Shown here piece after piece: positions 26,020-35,648 of a stretch of 58,081 nucleotides of DNA. This DNA comes from Labilithrix sp. (GTDB lineage Bacteria > Myxococcota_A > Polyangia > Polyangiales > Polyangiaceae): NCBI GenBank assembly GCA_019637225.1, contig JAHBWC010000050.1:1-58081 (forward strand), in the 5' to 3' direction. Within the stretch, counting starts at the first letter, position 1. Each line of letters opens with the position of its first letter. Made by a program: the position numbers and the translations under genes. The notes beneath the pieces are model-generated. The model did not search any database, had not been told where the DNA came from, and saw only the letters and a list, made by a program, of their open reading frames with translations.

Positions 26020-26814
26020 GTGCGCGGCGGCCTCGCTCTCACCCTCGGCATCTCCTTCGGCGCCCACGTGGCGCTGGCCGCCGTCCTGTTCGGCCCGCGC
26101 TTCGCCTCGTCCTCCCCGGACGACGATCCCGCGCCCCAGATCGCCGGCGAGACGTTCGAGCTCCCCGCGCCCGAGACGGCGGAGGTGCCGCTTTCGAACG
26201 CCTCGCCTTCGCCCGAGAGCACGGGCGTCCCGGCGCCCGAGGAGGAGGGCGACGCGCCGGCTCGGCCGACGCCGCCGGTGCGCGGCAAGCCGGCGGCTCG
26301 TCCCTCGCATCCGCGCCGGCCCTCCGGCGGACGCGCCGACCCCGGCCAGGCCGAGGGCGTCGGCGGCTCGACGGGCGCGCCCGCCCTCTACGGCGCGGTC
26401 GGCGAGCGCTCGGCGGCCGACCTCGCGACGGCGTTCACGCGCGGCTTCCCGCAGGCCGCGAGCGCCGACCCCGCGTGGCGCGCGGCTCCGCTCGGCTCCG
26501 CCGGGACGGTCGACGTCGTGCTCACGCTCGACGAGGCGGGCCACATCGTCGACACGCAGCTCCAGGGCTCGCCGAGCGCGGCCCTGACCAGCGCGGTGCG
26601 ACGGACCCTCGCGCTCATCAAGGGCCGCGCGTTCGTCGCGAAGGGCAAGGTCACGCGGCTCCACCTCGCCGGGAGCGTGAGCGCGGACGCCGTGCACGAC
26701 GGGCTCCACGGCGACGTCTTCGCGATCGGCGGCAGCTTCGCCGACGGCGAAGGCAGCGCGTTCTTCGCCCTCGCCATCGGCCGCCGGATCGACGTTCGCG
26801 TCCGGCTGAAGTAG
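26020..26814 (+). CDS. TonB-like energy transducer protein
   Basis: 264 aa, GTG start. An N-terminal uncleaved membrane helix (ALTLGISFGAHVALAAVLFG) is followed by a Pro/Glu-rich periplasmic spacer (about 30-115). The C-terminal domain (GTVDVVLTLDEAGHIVDTQL and AVRRTLALIKGRAF) matches the beta-alpha-beta pattern of TonB C-terminal domains. A further beta-rich segment of about 60 residues follows, which is longer than usual. No exbB/exbD or TonB-dependent receptor lies in the window. It may serve another outer-membrane importer or be a TonB-fold structural protein. No clear ribosome binding site. Confidence 0.68.
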   Translation: MRGGLALTLGISFGAHVALAAVLFGPRFASSSPDDDPAPQIAGETFELPAPETAEVPLSNASPSPESTGVPAPEEEGDAPARPTPPVRGKPAARPSHPRRPSGGRADPGQAEGVGGSTGAPALYGAVGERSAADLATAFTRGFPQAASADPAWRAAPLGSAGTVDVVLTLDEAGHIVDTQLQGSPSAALTSAVRRTLALIKGRAFVAKGKVTRLHLAGSVSADAVHDGLHGDVFAIGGSFADGEGSAFFALAIGRRIDVRVRLK

Positions 26815-26818
26815 CCGC

Positions 26819-28225
26819 TCAGCGCCGCGTCCAGACGCGGAAGCCGCGCTCCTCGAAGGCGACGACGTAGCCTGCCTCGAGCGCGCGGAGGACGTCGGGG
26901 ACGAGCTCGAGCTGCCTCGAGTGCTCGACGAACGCCCGGGTGCGCGGCGATTCGAGGTCGGCGATCCACGGCGCCGCGGGGTAGGCGCCGCGCCGGACGA
27001 GGTGGGCCATCTGGTAGGTGGGCGTGAGGATGCGCCCGTTCAGCTCGAGCTCGATCCCGGCCTCGTCGGCGGCGACGACGTCGCCCGGCGCGGCGCCGAG
27101 GCGCGCGCGGACCGAGCCGACGAACGCCGCGTCGTCGCGGTACGACCGCGCGTGCTCGAGCGCGCCGCGCACGGACGCTACGTCGGTCCAAGCGACGCAC
27201 GCGAGCGCCGCGAGCGCGTGGCCGAGCTTCGCGCCGCCGACGCGGATCGGCCCCGCCGGCGATCGCGCGATCAGCGAGACCGCGGCGATCGCCGGCTCCA
27301 TCCAGTAGTTCGAGGCGCTCCCGGTCTTGGCGAGCGCGAACAGCGTCCAGACGAGCGCGCCCCCGAGGGCGGCGAGCCCGATGCGCGCGCTCGCGCTGGC
27401 GCGGTCGCGCCACCCGAGCCATGCCGCCCACGCGAAGAGCGGCGCGAAGAAGGGCAGACGCGGCGGCACCTGCTCGAGCCACACCGCGAGCGACAGCGGC
27501 TGCGCGTTGGAGCGAACGACGTGCTCGAAGAGGGCGCCACCGGACCAGACGTGCGCGAGCACCGCGGCGCCGAGGGCGAGCACGAGCGCGCTGCCGATCG
27601 CCCGCGCCCCGCGCCCTCGGTCGGCGAGGCAGGCGCCGAGGAGCGCACCGGCGGGCAGGCCGATCACCGTCGGCTTCACCCACGGCGCGAGGACGAAGAG
27701 GGCGACGCACGCGAGGTCGACCTTCCCGCGACGCGTCGCGCGCGTCAGCGCGATCGCGGCGATCGCGCACGCGATCGCGTCGGGTCGGGCGACGGTCGCG
27801 AAGTTCGCGAGCACCCAGATGCCGCCGACGAACGCCGCCGCGAGCGCCGCCTCGCGCCGTACCTCGCGCTTCGCGCTCCAGGCGATCCCCGCAAGCGTCC
27901 CGAGCCAGGCGAGCGTGGACGCCAGGCGCGCGAACGTCCTCGCGACGTCCGCGGGCGCGAGCGACACCACCCACGTCCAGAGCGGCGGGTAGGTCACGTA
28001 GAAGCGCGACGGCGGCTCGCCGTACTCGGTCGCGCCGACGAGCGGATCGCCCCACAACGGCAGGTGCTGGCGCAGGCGCGACGCCTCGAAGAGCACCTCG
28101 GCCTCGCCCCAGTACGGCACGCGGACGAAGAGCGTGGCGACGACGAACCCGAGCGTCGCCGCGAGCGCCACCCCGACGCCGGCGACGACGAGCGCCCAGG
28201 CGGCGCGAGCGAGGACGGCCTTCAC
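26819..28225 (-). CDS. Polytopic membrane protein, GT39/ArnT-like glycosyltransferase candidate
   Basis: 468 aa with about ten hydrophobic helices. The first helix is followed by an extracytoplasmic loop (VPYWGEAEVLFEASRL, then SRFYVTYPPLWTW), which parallels the family-39/PMT-like layout where acidic residues in the first loop are catalytic. FATVARPDAIACAIA and PWVKPTVIGLP are also family-like. Family-C glycosyltransferases use polyprenyl-linked sugars to modify lipids or proteins in the periplasm. The acceptor cannot be inferred. It lies 21 bases after a second large membrane protein gene on the same strand, and they probably form an operon. Confidence 0.68.
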   Translation of the reverse strand: MKAVLARAAWALVVAGVGVALAATLGFVVATLFVRVPYWGEAEVLFEASRLRQHLPLWGDPLVGATEYGEPPSRFYVTYPPLWTWVVSLAPADVARTFARLASTLAWLGTLAGIAWSAKREVRREAALAAAFVGGIWVLANFATVARPDAIACAIAAIALTRATRRGKVDLACVALFVLAPWVKPTVIGLPAGALLGACLADRGRGARAIGSALVLALGAAVLAHVWSGGALFEHVVRSNAQPLSLAVWLEQVPPRLPFFAPLFAWAAWLGWRDRASASARIGLAALGGALVWTLFALAKTGSASNYWMEPAIAAVSLIARSPAGPIRVGGAKLGHALAALACVAWTDVASVRGALEHARSYRDDAAFVGSVRARLGAAPGDVVAADEAGIELELNGRILTPTYQMAHLVRRGAYPAAPWIADLESPRTRAFVEHSRQLELVPDVLRALEAGYVVAFEERGFRVWTRR

Positions 28226-28246
28226 ACGCCGGCTCCGCGGCGTCCG

Positions 28247-30076
28247 TCAGTACTTGGTCGCCTGCTTGGGGGCGACGTCGCGACGCGCGTAGATCATCAG
28301 CCGACCGCGCGCGAAGGTGCGCTCGTAGTCGTTCGGGATCATCGCGAGCGCCTCGGGCGAGGGCTCCCACAAGAGCAGGTGGTCGTAGCGCGGCGTCGCC
28401 TCGGCGTAGAACTTCCGCCAGGTCGTCTCGAAGAGCGCGTCGCAGTCGTCGAAGCGCGACGCGGTCTTGCACGTCGTCGCGGGCGTGTTCATCTCCGGCG
28501 CGAACGACTCGAGCACGAGGTGGTTGAAGCTCACCGGCGGCGGCACGCTGTACGTGACCGGGAACGAGCGCGAGTGCGCGAACAGGAGCGGCGCGGACGT
28601 CTTGCGTTCGACGACGTAGTAGCCCCACATGTGGAGCAGGTTCCGCGTGTTGTCCGAGGCGCCCTTGTGCTTGAAGAGCAGCGGGAGCAGCTGCGCGCCT
28701 TCGGGGACGGCGTCGATGCCCGCCGAGAACTCGCGGCGCTCTTCGTCGAGGCGCGCGTAGTCGATGCCCATCCCCGCCGTGTAGAGCACGCCGGAGAGGC
28801 CGAGCGCGGCGATGAGCGGCTTCGGCAGCCGCTCCGGCACGAACAACAAGAGGCCGACCCAGAAGTACGGGATGAGCCGCGAGTTGACGTGAAACCAGTT
28901 CGTCATCTTGTACGGGATGAAGCAGTACAAGAGGACGAGCGCGACGAGCGCGTACGACGAGAAGAACGGCGGTGCGGGCTCGGTTCGACGACGAAGGCCC
29001 CAGAAGCCGGCGGCCGCGAGCGCGACGCAGGGCACGACGCTCGAGATCGAGAGGTTCGAGTAACCCCAGAACCACTCGGCCCAGAGGTTGTACCCGAGCT
29101 CCCACGGCGCGAGCAGCTTCTTGAAGTCCATGAAGCCCGTCATCGGGCCCGTGGTGTCCCTCACGTGCTGCGCGACGGACGCGAGCGCGAGCAGCGTCAC
29201 CGGCATGAGCGGGATCGCCATCGCGCGGATGGCCCGGAACCGCTCGCGCCAGGTCGTCTGCACGAGCGACTCGACGAGGATGAGCAGGTGGACCACGAGC
29301 AGCGGAAAGACGTGCGCGTACCAGGTCGCGACCCCGAGGGCGACGATGGCGAGCCCGTTCGCGATCGTCGGCGCGGTGCGCTGTCGATTGACCGCGAGGA
29401 GCAGCGCGAGCGACAGCGGCACCGCGATCGCGAAATCGAGCATGCCCATCGAGACGAACCAGTTGTGGACCATCGGCCACGCGAACAGGCTCGCCATGAG
29501 CATCCGCCTCCGGCTGCCCGAGATGCGCAGCACGAAGCGAGGGAGGATGAAGGCGTTGAGGGCGAGGGTGAGCAGCGCGAAGAGGCGCGCCGCGAGCTTC
29601 ACCCCGGTGAGCTTGCCGACGACGTAGAGCCACGTGAAGAGCGCGGCGTTCGTCTTGAAGAAGCCGTTGAAGACGTACTCGGGGTACGCCTTCAGGTTCT
29701 CGATGACCGTGAGCGTCGCCAGGTGGTTCGGCAGGTCCTGGTAGGGTGGGACCTCGGTGAGCGCGAGCGGCCACGCCCCGACCAGGAACAGGACGGCGCT
29801 CACGACGAGCGCGAGCTGGGTGTCCGTCAGCTGGATGCGGCTCAGCTTCTGGAGCCGCTCGGGCACCACCCCCGTGAGGCTGACCGACGAGGAGCGGACT
29901 CCGGACGAGCCCGGTATTGGCGACGAGTCGTCGAGGCTCACTCCATCGGGCGAGCCGGAGAGCAGCTCCCTGGTGACGGCGTCGGAGTTGAGCATGAGCG
30001 AAGTCGGACCTGAGGACGGACGCTCATCCGTGGACGAGCGTCGCGAAGTGACGGGCTTTAGCAAGACGCGGCCCAT
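28247..30076 (-). CDS. Large polytopic membrane protein of unknown function
   Basis: About 609 aa. A disordered Ser/Pro-rich N-terminus of some 85 residues precedes about 11 transmembrane helices (ALVVSAVLFLVGAWPLALTE onward). The loop after the first helix contains PPYQDLPNHLATL, reminiscent of the acidic first loop of GT-C glycosyltransferases. The C-terminal 160 residues are soluble and contain a pair of Cys-containing motifs (TTCKTASRFDDCD). The start is uncertain: ATG 30076 has GGGGG 8 bases upstream; ATG 29995 and GTG 30145 are alternatives. It probably works with the following membrane protein in envelope glycosylation, which is inference. Confidence 0.65.
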   Translation of the reverse strand: MGRVLLKPVTSRRSSTDERPSSGPTSLMLNSDAVTRELLSGSPDGVSLDDSSPIPGSSGVRSSSVSLTGVVPERLQKLSRIQLTDTQLALVVSAVLFLVGAWPLALTEVPPYQDLPNHLATLTVIENLKAYPEYVFNGFFKTNAALFTWLYVVGKLTGVKLAARLFALLTLALNAFILPRFVLRISGSRRRMLMASLFAWPMVHNWFVSMGMLDFAIAVPLSLALLLAVNRQRTAPTIANGLAIVALGVATWYAHVFPLLVVHLLILVESLVQTTWRERFRAIRAMAIPLMPVTLLALASVAQHVRDTTGPMTGFMDFKKLLAPWELGYNLWAEWFWGYSNLSISSVVPCVALAAAGFWGLRRRTEPAPPFFSSYALVALVLLYCFIPYKMTNWFHVNSRLIPYFWVGLLLFVPERLPKPLIAALGLSGVLYTAGMGIDYARLDEERREFSAGIDAVPEGAQLLPLLFKHKGASDNTRNLLHMWGYYVVERKTSAPLLFAHSRSFPVTYSVPPPVSFNHLVLESFAPEMNTPATTCKTASRFDDCDALFETTWRKFYAEATPRYDHLLLWEPSPEALAMIPNDYERTFARGRLMIYARRDVAPKQATKY

Positions 30077-30306
30077 CGTCAAAGCCCCCAATAAGCGCGA
30101 GAGAGCGAGCTTAACCCGAGGCTTGGGGGGGTGTCCACCAGGCACACTCTCGCTTCCGCTATGACATCCGGATCAGGTCTTTGCTGCGCTGCGTGATCGT
30201 CGAGATGCCCGACTCGAAAGGCTGAGCTTCACGGCTGGACGCGGCACGAGATCGCACATGCCGCAGGTAAGTTGACCGGCCGAGCTGTCGGATACCGGCA
30301 CACAAC

Positions 30307-31491
30307 GTGAAGGCTGGGGTTATCGTGCCCCTCCTCTTTCCGTCCCACCCCGCTGTTGCGACCGGCACAACCGTACAAACAACCACCGGCGCGCACATCG
30401 CCGCCCAGGGTAGGTCTTTCTGGTGGATCCTCCGGTCATCAGCCCTCGCGCTGGCGGTCCTCGGGATCACCGGGTGCGCCGCCGAGGGCCCCGGCGACTC
30501 CGGCGCGGCGGTGAACGTGACGGCGGCGGCGGGCTCCGTCGGGACGAACATCTTCGGCGGGGAGGGCGACGACGATCCGAGCGCGATGAGCAGCGTGGTG
30601 GCGCTGAAGGTTGGCGCCGGAGGCACCTTCGAGCTGTGCTCCGGCGCGCTCATCGCTCCGAACGTCGTCCTCACGGCGCGCCACTGCGTCGCGAACAGCA
30701 TCACGACCTCCGTATCGTGCGACGAGGCCGGCCGGTCGACCAACGGCGCGCACGTCGCCGGCGAGCAGGCGCCGGGCGCGGTCGCCGTCTACACCGGCGT
30801 GTCGCCGAAGTTCGGGCGCGCGCCGCAGGCCGTGGGCACGGCGATCGTCACGCCGAAGAGCGACTACCTCTGCGACAGCGACATCGCGCTCGTCGTGCTC
30901 GACCGCGCCATCGAGGGCGTGGAGCCGGCGGCGGTCCGGCTCGGCGCGGGCGTCGCCGTCGGCGAGACCGTCCGCTCCGTCGGCTACGGGCAGAACGACA
31001 AGCGGATGCCGATCGGCACGCGCCTCCGCAAGGAGGGCGTCGCGGTCCTGGCGATGGGCAGCGGCGTCTCCGAGAGCAAGACCGCGCTCGGTCCCCACGA
31101 GTTCGAGGTCGGCCGCTCGATCTGCCAGGGCGACTCGGGCGGGCCGGCGATCAGCGAGGACACCGGCGCCGTCGTCGGCGTCGTCTCGCGCGGCGGCGAC
31201 TGCGACGAGGACTTCGGCCACATCTACACGACCACCGCCGGCTGGACGCAGCTCTTCGACGAGGCGTTCGCGCTCGCGGGCGGCGCTCCCATCGTCGAGT
31301 CGGGCGAGCCGCTCGGCGACGAGTCGGGGCCGCGCGCCAAGCCGATCCGCACCGGGCTCGCGGACGCGCCCGAGGCCGGTGCGTCGTGCTCGTCGAGCCG
31401 CGCCCCGGCGAGCGGCGGCGCTTCGTTCGGGCTCTTTCTCGCGTCCGCGCTCGTGCTCGGCGCCCGCGCGCGCCGCCGCACGGGGGCGTGA
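30307..31491 (+). CDS. Trypsin-like serine protease with lipobox and MYXO-CTERM-like tail
   Basis: 394 aa, GTG start. The S1 catalytic triad is complete: H126 (TARHC), D192 (CDSDIALV) and S277 (CQGDSGGP). The N-terminus carries an unusual 35-residue leader before a hydrophobic helix ending in LGITGC, a lipobox with C57. The C-terminus has Cys 361, a glycine-rich segment, a hydrophobic helix (about 371-386) and an Arg cluster, which resembles the MYXO-CTERM sorting signal used by myxobacteria to place proteins at the surface. Two possible lipid anchors on one protein are odd. An alternative is that the true start is downstream, but no better start codon is apparent. Confidence 0.85.
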   Translation: MKAGVIVPLLFPSHPAVATGTTVQTTTGAHIAAQGRSFWWILRSSALALAVLGITGCAAEGPGDSGAAVNVTAAAGSVGTNIFGGEGDDDPSAMSSVVALKVGAGGTFELCSGALIAPNVVLTARHCVANSITTSVSCDEAGRSTNGAHVAGEQAPGAVAVYTGVSPKFGRAPQAVGTAIVTPKSDYLCDSDIALVVLDRAIEGVEPAAVRLGAGVAVGETVRSVGYGQNDKRMPIGTRLRKEGVAVLAMGSGVSESKTALGPHEFEVGRSICQGDSGGPAISEDTGAVVGVVSRGGDCDEDFGHIYTTTAGWTQLFDEAFALAGGAPIVESGEPLGDESGPRAKPIRTGLADAPEAGASCSSSRAPASGGASFGLFLASALVLGARARRRTGA

Positions 31492-31621
31492 GAGTCGCGC
31501 CGCCCCCGAGGCCGGCGCGACCGCAAGCGTCCACCCCCTTCGAGCTCGAGAGGAGCGAGCTCGGCGCCTTGGCCCTCGAAACTCGCGGCGCGCGTGACGG
31601 AAGGTCGCTAGGCTCTGCTCG

Positions 31622-32755
31622 ATGCGGCTTCTCCGCGTATCGCTCCACGACGTCGGCCCGTTCGACGACGCCGTGCTTCGGCTCGCGACGCCGGAGCCCG
31701 CCGAAGACGCCGACGCGCCCCCCGCGGAGAGCGACGAGATCGCCCCCGTCTCCGCGGCGCCGCCGCGACCGGTGACGGTCCTCTTCGGCGGAGATGGTAC
31801 CGGCAAGACGTCGCTCGTCTCCGCGCTCGCGCTGACGCGTCCCGGCCACGCGCTGCCTCCCCTGCCCTCTGCCGCGTCGAGCGGCACGCGCGCGCGCGGC
31901 GGAGGCGCGCGCACGGCGCCGTACGTCGCCACCGAGTGGCTGCTCGGCGACGACGATCCCGAGCGCCCGCACCCGCTCGTCGTCGCCAGCCCCTCGGCGG
32001 TCTTCGCGGGCGAGAGCGCCGACGCCGCGGCGATCCGCCGGCGCGAGCAGGCGCTCTTCGATCGCCGCGCCCAGCAGGACGGCGGCTTCGTCTTCGTCTC
32101 GTTCTCCGGCTCGCGGTGGTTCTCCCGCGTACCGAACATGCTGAGCGTCCCGGAGCGCTCGATCCTCCGCTACGACGTGCGCCAGCCGAACGCGAGCTTC
32201 GACGATCCGACGCGCGCCGACCTGACGCGCGAGACGAAGCAGGCCATCTCGTACGCCTCGATCGGGGCCGCGCTCGGCGCCGATCGCGCGGAGTACCACC
32301 ACCTCGGGCGCTTCGAAGCGGCGCTGCGCGAGGTCATCGACGTGGTGCTCGAGCCGTTCGACCTCTCGCACGCCGGAGTCAGCCCGACGAGCCTCGAGCC
32401 GCTCGCGCGATCGGCGCGCGGCGGGCTCGTTCCGTTCGACGCCATGCCGCGCGCCGCACGCCACCTCGTCTCGTTCGTGACGCTCCCGCTCCGCGCGCTC
32501 TTCGCCGCCTACCCGAACGCCGACGCGCCGCGCGAACGCGAGGGCGTGGTCGCGATCGACGACGTCGAGGCCCAGCAGGATCCCGCGCTCCTCCGCGAGC
32601 TCGTCCCACTGCTCCGGCGCGCGCTCCCGAACGTCCAGTGGCTGCTCACCACCGCCTCGACCCACCTCGCGCTCGCGTGCGAGGCGCCGTCCGTCGTCGC
32701 CCTCCGCCGCACCGAAGCGAGCCGCGTCGAGCTCGGCGAGGGCCTCCTCCACTAA
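31622..32755 (+). CDS. Small RecF/SMC-like P-loop ATPase
   Basis: 377 aa. The N-terminus (MRLLRVSLHDVGPFDDAVLR) matches the first strand of RecF/SMC/OLD-type ATPases. Walker A is GGDGTGKTS near residue 57. The C-terminal part has VVAIDDVEAQQDPALLRELVP, equivalent to Walker B, with Asp in place of the usual catalytic Glu, followed by VQWLLTTASTHLALAC like the H-loop region. No long coiled coil and no clear LSGG signature are present. Possible roles are DNA-repair or defence ATPase, or a regulatory NTPase. It stands alone between the protease and kup genes. Confidence 0.7.
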   Translation: MRLLRVSLHDVGPFDDAVLRLATPEPAEDADAPPAESDEIAPVSAAPPRPVTVLFGGDGTGKTSLVSALALTRPGHALPPLPSAASSGTRARGGGARTAPYVATEWLLGDDDPERPHPLVVASPSAVFAGESADAAAIRRREQALFDRRAQQDGGFVFVSFSGSRWFSRVPNMLSVPERSILRYDVRQPNASFDDPTRADLTRETKQAISYASIGAALGADRAEYHHLGRFEAALREVIDVVLEPFDLSHAGVSPTSLEPLARSARGGLVPFDAMPRAARHLVSFVTLPLRALFAAYPNADAPREREGVVAIDDVEAQQDPALLRELVPLLRRALPNVQWLLTTASTHLALACEAPSVVALRRTEASRVELGEGLLH

Positions 32756-32818
32756 AGCGGCGCGGCGACCGGTGAGTGCGAACGAGCGGGCGCCGCGCGG
32801 CGCGCGCCGGAGGCCTCC

Positions 32819-34738
32819 TCAGAGCTCGATATGCGCGCCGAGCTCGACGACGCGGTTGGGCGGGATCTGGAAGAACGCGTTCGCCGGGCGGGCGTTGCGG
32901 CTCATGACGGCGAAGAGCATCTTGCGCCACCGCGCCATGCCCGGCGCCCTCGTCACGAGGAGGGTCTCCCGGCCGAGGAAGTAGCTCGTGTCGGCCGCGC
33001 GCGTCTCGAAGCCTCGCTCCGCGCAGACCTCCATCAGCTCGAGGACGTTCGGGGTCTGCGTGAAGCCGTACCGCGCCCGGACCTGCGTGAAGCCGTGGCC
33101 GAGATCCCGGATCTCCTCGATGAGGTCCGCGCGCGCGATCTCGGGCACGTGCTCGGTCGCGATCGAGAGGAACACCACCTGCTCGTGAAGCACCTTGCTG
33201 TGCTTGAAGAAGTGGAGAAGAACCGCAGGAACCCCGTTGGGGTTCGACGTCATGAAGACCGCCGTGCCGGCGACGCGGTGGGCCCCGGTCACCGAGAGGT
33301 CCGCCATGAACGCGTCGAGCGGGAGGGCCTCCTTCAGGAACGCTCTGCCGAGCAGCTCGCGCCCGCGACGCCACGTCGTCATCAGCGTGAAGATGGCGAC
33401 GCCGACGACGAGCGGAAACCAGCCCCCGTCGGCGATCTTGTGGACGTTCGCGCCGAAGAACGCCAGATCGACTCCGAGGAACATCGCCACGAGCGCGCCG
33501 GCCGCGACCGGCCTCCATCCCCAGAGCCGACGCGCGACGCCGTAGAAGAGGATGCTCGTCGCCGTCATCGTCCCGGTGACCGCGATCCCGTACGCCGACG
33601 CGAAGCGCGACGAGTCCTGGAAGGCGAGCACGAGGGCGATGGAGCCCACCATCATCGCGAAGCTCACCTCCGGGACGTAGATCTGCCCCTCGGCCGTCCC
33701 CGACGTGTGCTTGATCGTGACGCGCGGCCAGTAGCCGAGCTGCACGGCCTGCTGCGTGACGGAGAACGCGCCCGAGATCATCGCCTGCGACGCGATGATC
33801 GCCGCGACCGTCGCGAGCGCGACGAGCCCGTAGCGCCCGCTCCCCGGCGCCATCTCGAAGAACGAGTTGTCCACCGGCCCCTTCGCGAGGAGGAGCGCGC
33901 CCTGCCCGAGGTAGTTCGCGAGGAGCGCCGGGAAGGCGACGGTGAACCACGCCACACGGATGGGCGCCTTGCCGAAGTGGCCCATGTCGGCCGAGAGCGC
34001 CTCGCCTCCCGTCACGCACAGGACGACGAAGCCGAGCACGAGGAAGCCGTGGATCCGATGGGCGAGGAAGAAGCCGACCGCGTGTCGCGGGTCGACCGCG
34101 AGCAGGACCTCCGGCCGCTCCGCGATCCAGCGGACGCCGAGCCCGCCGATGGTGACGAACCAGAGCAGGATCGCCGGACCGAACACCGCGCCCACCTTCG
34201 CCGTGCCGAACCGCTGGCCCAGGAAGAGCGCGACGATGATCGCGATCGCCAGCGCCATGATGATGGGCGTGGAGAAGAAGCTCGTCGTCGCGGCGAGGCC
34301 CTCCGTCGCACCCAGCACGGAGATCGCGGGCGTGATGACGCCGTCGCCGTAGAGCAGCGCCGTCCCGAAGAGTCCGAGCGCCACGTACACCGCCATGGTG
34401 CGCCGTCCGCTCTCCTGGCTTCGCTCCTTCAGGAGCGCGAGCAGCGCGAGGATCCCCCCCTCCCCCCGGTTGTCCGCGCGCATCACGAACGTGAGGTACT
34501 TCACGACGATCACGAGCGTCAGCGACCAGATGAAGAGCGACTCCACGCCGAGGACGTTCTCGCGAGTGACCGCGACGCCGTGTGGAGCCTTGAAGCACTC
34601 GCGGAGCGCGTAGAGCGGCGACGTGCCGATGTCGCCGTAGACGACGCCGAGCGCGGCGAGAGACAGCCTGGCGAGATCGGCACGGCTCGCGATCTTGGGC
34701 GCGTGGGAGACGACGGACGCTGGGGCTGGTGGGGACAT
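32819..34738 (-). CDS. kup: Kup-family potassium uptake transporter
   Basis: 639 aa. It is a K+/H+ symporter of the inner membrane, usually constitutive. The signature GVVYGDIGTSPLYALRECF is at residues about 33-51, with a dozen hydrophobic helices to about residue 440 and a cytosolic C-terminal domain (FMADLSVTGAHRVAGTAVFM). TPAISVLGATEGL and SGAFSVTQQAVQLGYWPR are family motifs. It follows the second kdpE-type gene on the same strand by 179 bases, so potassium uptake genes are clustered. A 6-bp hairpin (34863-34879) sits in that gap. Confidence 0.95.
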   Translation of the reverse strand: MSPPAPASVVSHAPKIASRADLARLSLAALGVVYGDIGTSPLYALRECFKAPHGVAVTRENVLGVESLFIWSLTLVIVVKYLTFVMRADNRGEGGILALLALLKERSQESGRRTMAVYVALGLFGTALLYGDGVITPAISVLGATEGLAATTSFFSTPIIMALAIAIIVALFLGQRFGTAKVGAVFGPAILLWFVTIGGLGVRWIAERPEVLLAVDPRHAVGFFLAHRIHGFLVLGFVVLCVTGGEALSADMGHFGKAPIRVAWFTVAFPALLANYLGQGALLLAKGPVDNSFFEMAPGSGRYGLVALATVAAIIASQAMISGAFSVTQQAVQLGYWPRVTIKHTSGTAEGQIYVPEVSFAMMVGSIALVLAFQDSSRFASAYGIAVTGTMTATSILFYGVARRLWGWRPVAAGALVAMFLGVDLAFFGANVHKIADGGWFPLVVGVAIFTLMTTWRRGRELLGRAFLKEALPLDAFMADLSVTGAHRVAGTAVFMTSNPNGVPAVLLHFFKHSKVLHEQVVFLSIATEHVPEIARADLIEEIRDLGHGFTQVRARYGFTQTPNVLELMEVCAERGFETRAADTSYFLGRETLLVTRAPGMARWRKMLFAVMSRNARPANAFFQIPPNRVVELGAHIEL

Positions 34739-34917
34739 GCGGTTCTCTTCGCGGTCGCGACGAGGCGGGGCAAGCGGCCGGATCCCCGCTGGCCTCCACG
34801 GCCACTCGGCACGACTCGAGACTAGGTCGCGCGACGCGCGCGTGTAAACGACGCGTGCGCCCAGGTCGAACCGCGACCTTTACGCTTTCTTGATCCTGGC
34901 GGCCCGCCGGGCGCCCT

Positions 34918-35628
34918 CTACCCGTCGACGCGGAGACGGTAGCCGACGCCGGGCTCCGCCACGAGGTAGCGCGGCCGCGCGGGATCGGGCTCGAGCTTCC
35001 TCCGCAGCCCAGCCATGTGAACGCGCAGCGTCTCGACGCGCTGAGCGTGGCCCGGCCCCCAGACCGCAAGGGCGAGCTGACCGTGGGTGAGCACCCGCCC
35101 GGCGTGCTTCATCAGGGTCGCGAAGAGCGCGTACTCCTTGGGCGAGAGGTGGATCGGCCGGTCGCGCACGAACGCCTGCTGTCGCGCGAGATCGACGCGG
35201 AGGTCACCGACGTCGATCGCCGGCTCGGCGTCGCCCTCGAGGCGGGCGACGTGGCGGAGCGCGGCGCGCATGCGAGCGAGGAGCTCACCCGTCGCGAACG
35301 GCTTCGTCAAGTAGTCGTCCGCGCCGGCGTCGAGCGCCGCGATCTTGTCGTCGTCGCCCGAGCGCACCGACAGGACGATGATCGCCGCGCGGCTCCACGC
35401 GCGCAGCCGGCGGAGCACGGCCATGCCGCCGAGATCGGGCAGGCCAAGATCGAGCAGGACGACGTCGGGCCGGTGCTGCGCGGCTCGATCGATCCCCTGA
35501 CGCGCCGTGCCGGCGTCGAAGACATCGTAGCCGTGAGCATCGAGCGCCGCGCGGAGCACCCGCCGCAGCGCCGCCTCGTCCTCGACGACGAGCACCGTGG
35601 GCCGCGCGGGGGAAGCTGACGATGTCAT
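34918..35628 (-). CDS. OmpR/KdpE-type response regulator, second copy
   Basis: 236 aa. Receiver (about 12-125) with VVEDE, phospho-acceptor Asp in VVLLDLGLPDLGG, and Lys in YLTKPF; then an OmpR/PhoB winged helix ending in RPRYLVAEPGVGYRLRV. It resembles the adjacent kdpE throughout, indicating tandem duplication and divergence. The ATG at 35628 is assumed; ATG 35646 adds six residues and begins 2 bases after the preceding stop. It sits downstream of kdpD-kdpE in the same orientation, so either both regulators share KdpD, or this one serves kup or another target. Confidence 0.88.
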   Translation of the reverse strand: MTSSASPARPTVLVVEDEAALRRVLRAALDAHGYDVFDAGTARQGIDRAAQHRPDVVLLDLGLPDLGGMAVLRRLRAWSRAAIIVLSVRSGDDDKIAALDAGADDYLTKPFATGELLARMRAALRHVARLEGDAEPAIDVGDLRVDLARQQAFVRDRPIHLSPKEYALFATLMKHAGRVLTHGQLALAVWGPGHAQRVETLRVHMAGLRRKLEPDPARPRYLVAEPGVGYRLRVDG

Positions 35629-35648
35629 CGCGACCGGCCCCTCCATCG

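Noticed and set aside
26388..29774. A very long open frame (over 1100 codons) overlapping the membrane-protein genes on the same strand in another frame
   Set aside because: Arg/Ala-rich with no domain, and it overlaps two genes with clear membrane topology and proper third-position GC. Such shadow frames are expected in DNA this GC-rich.
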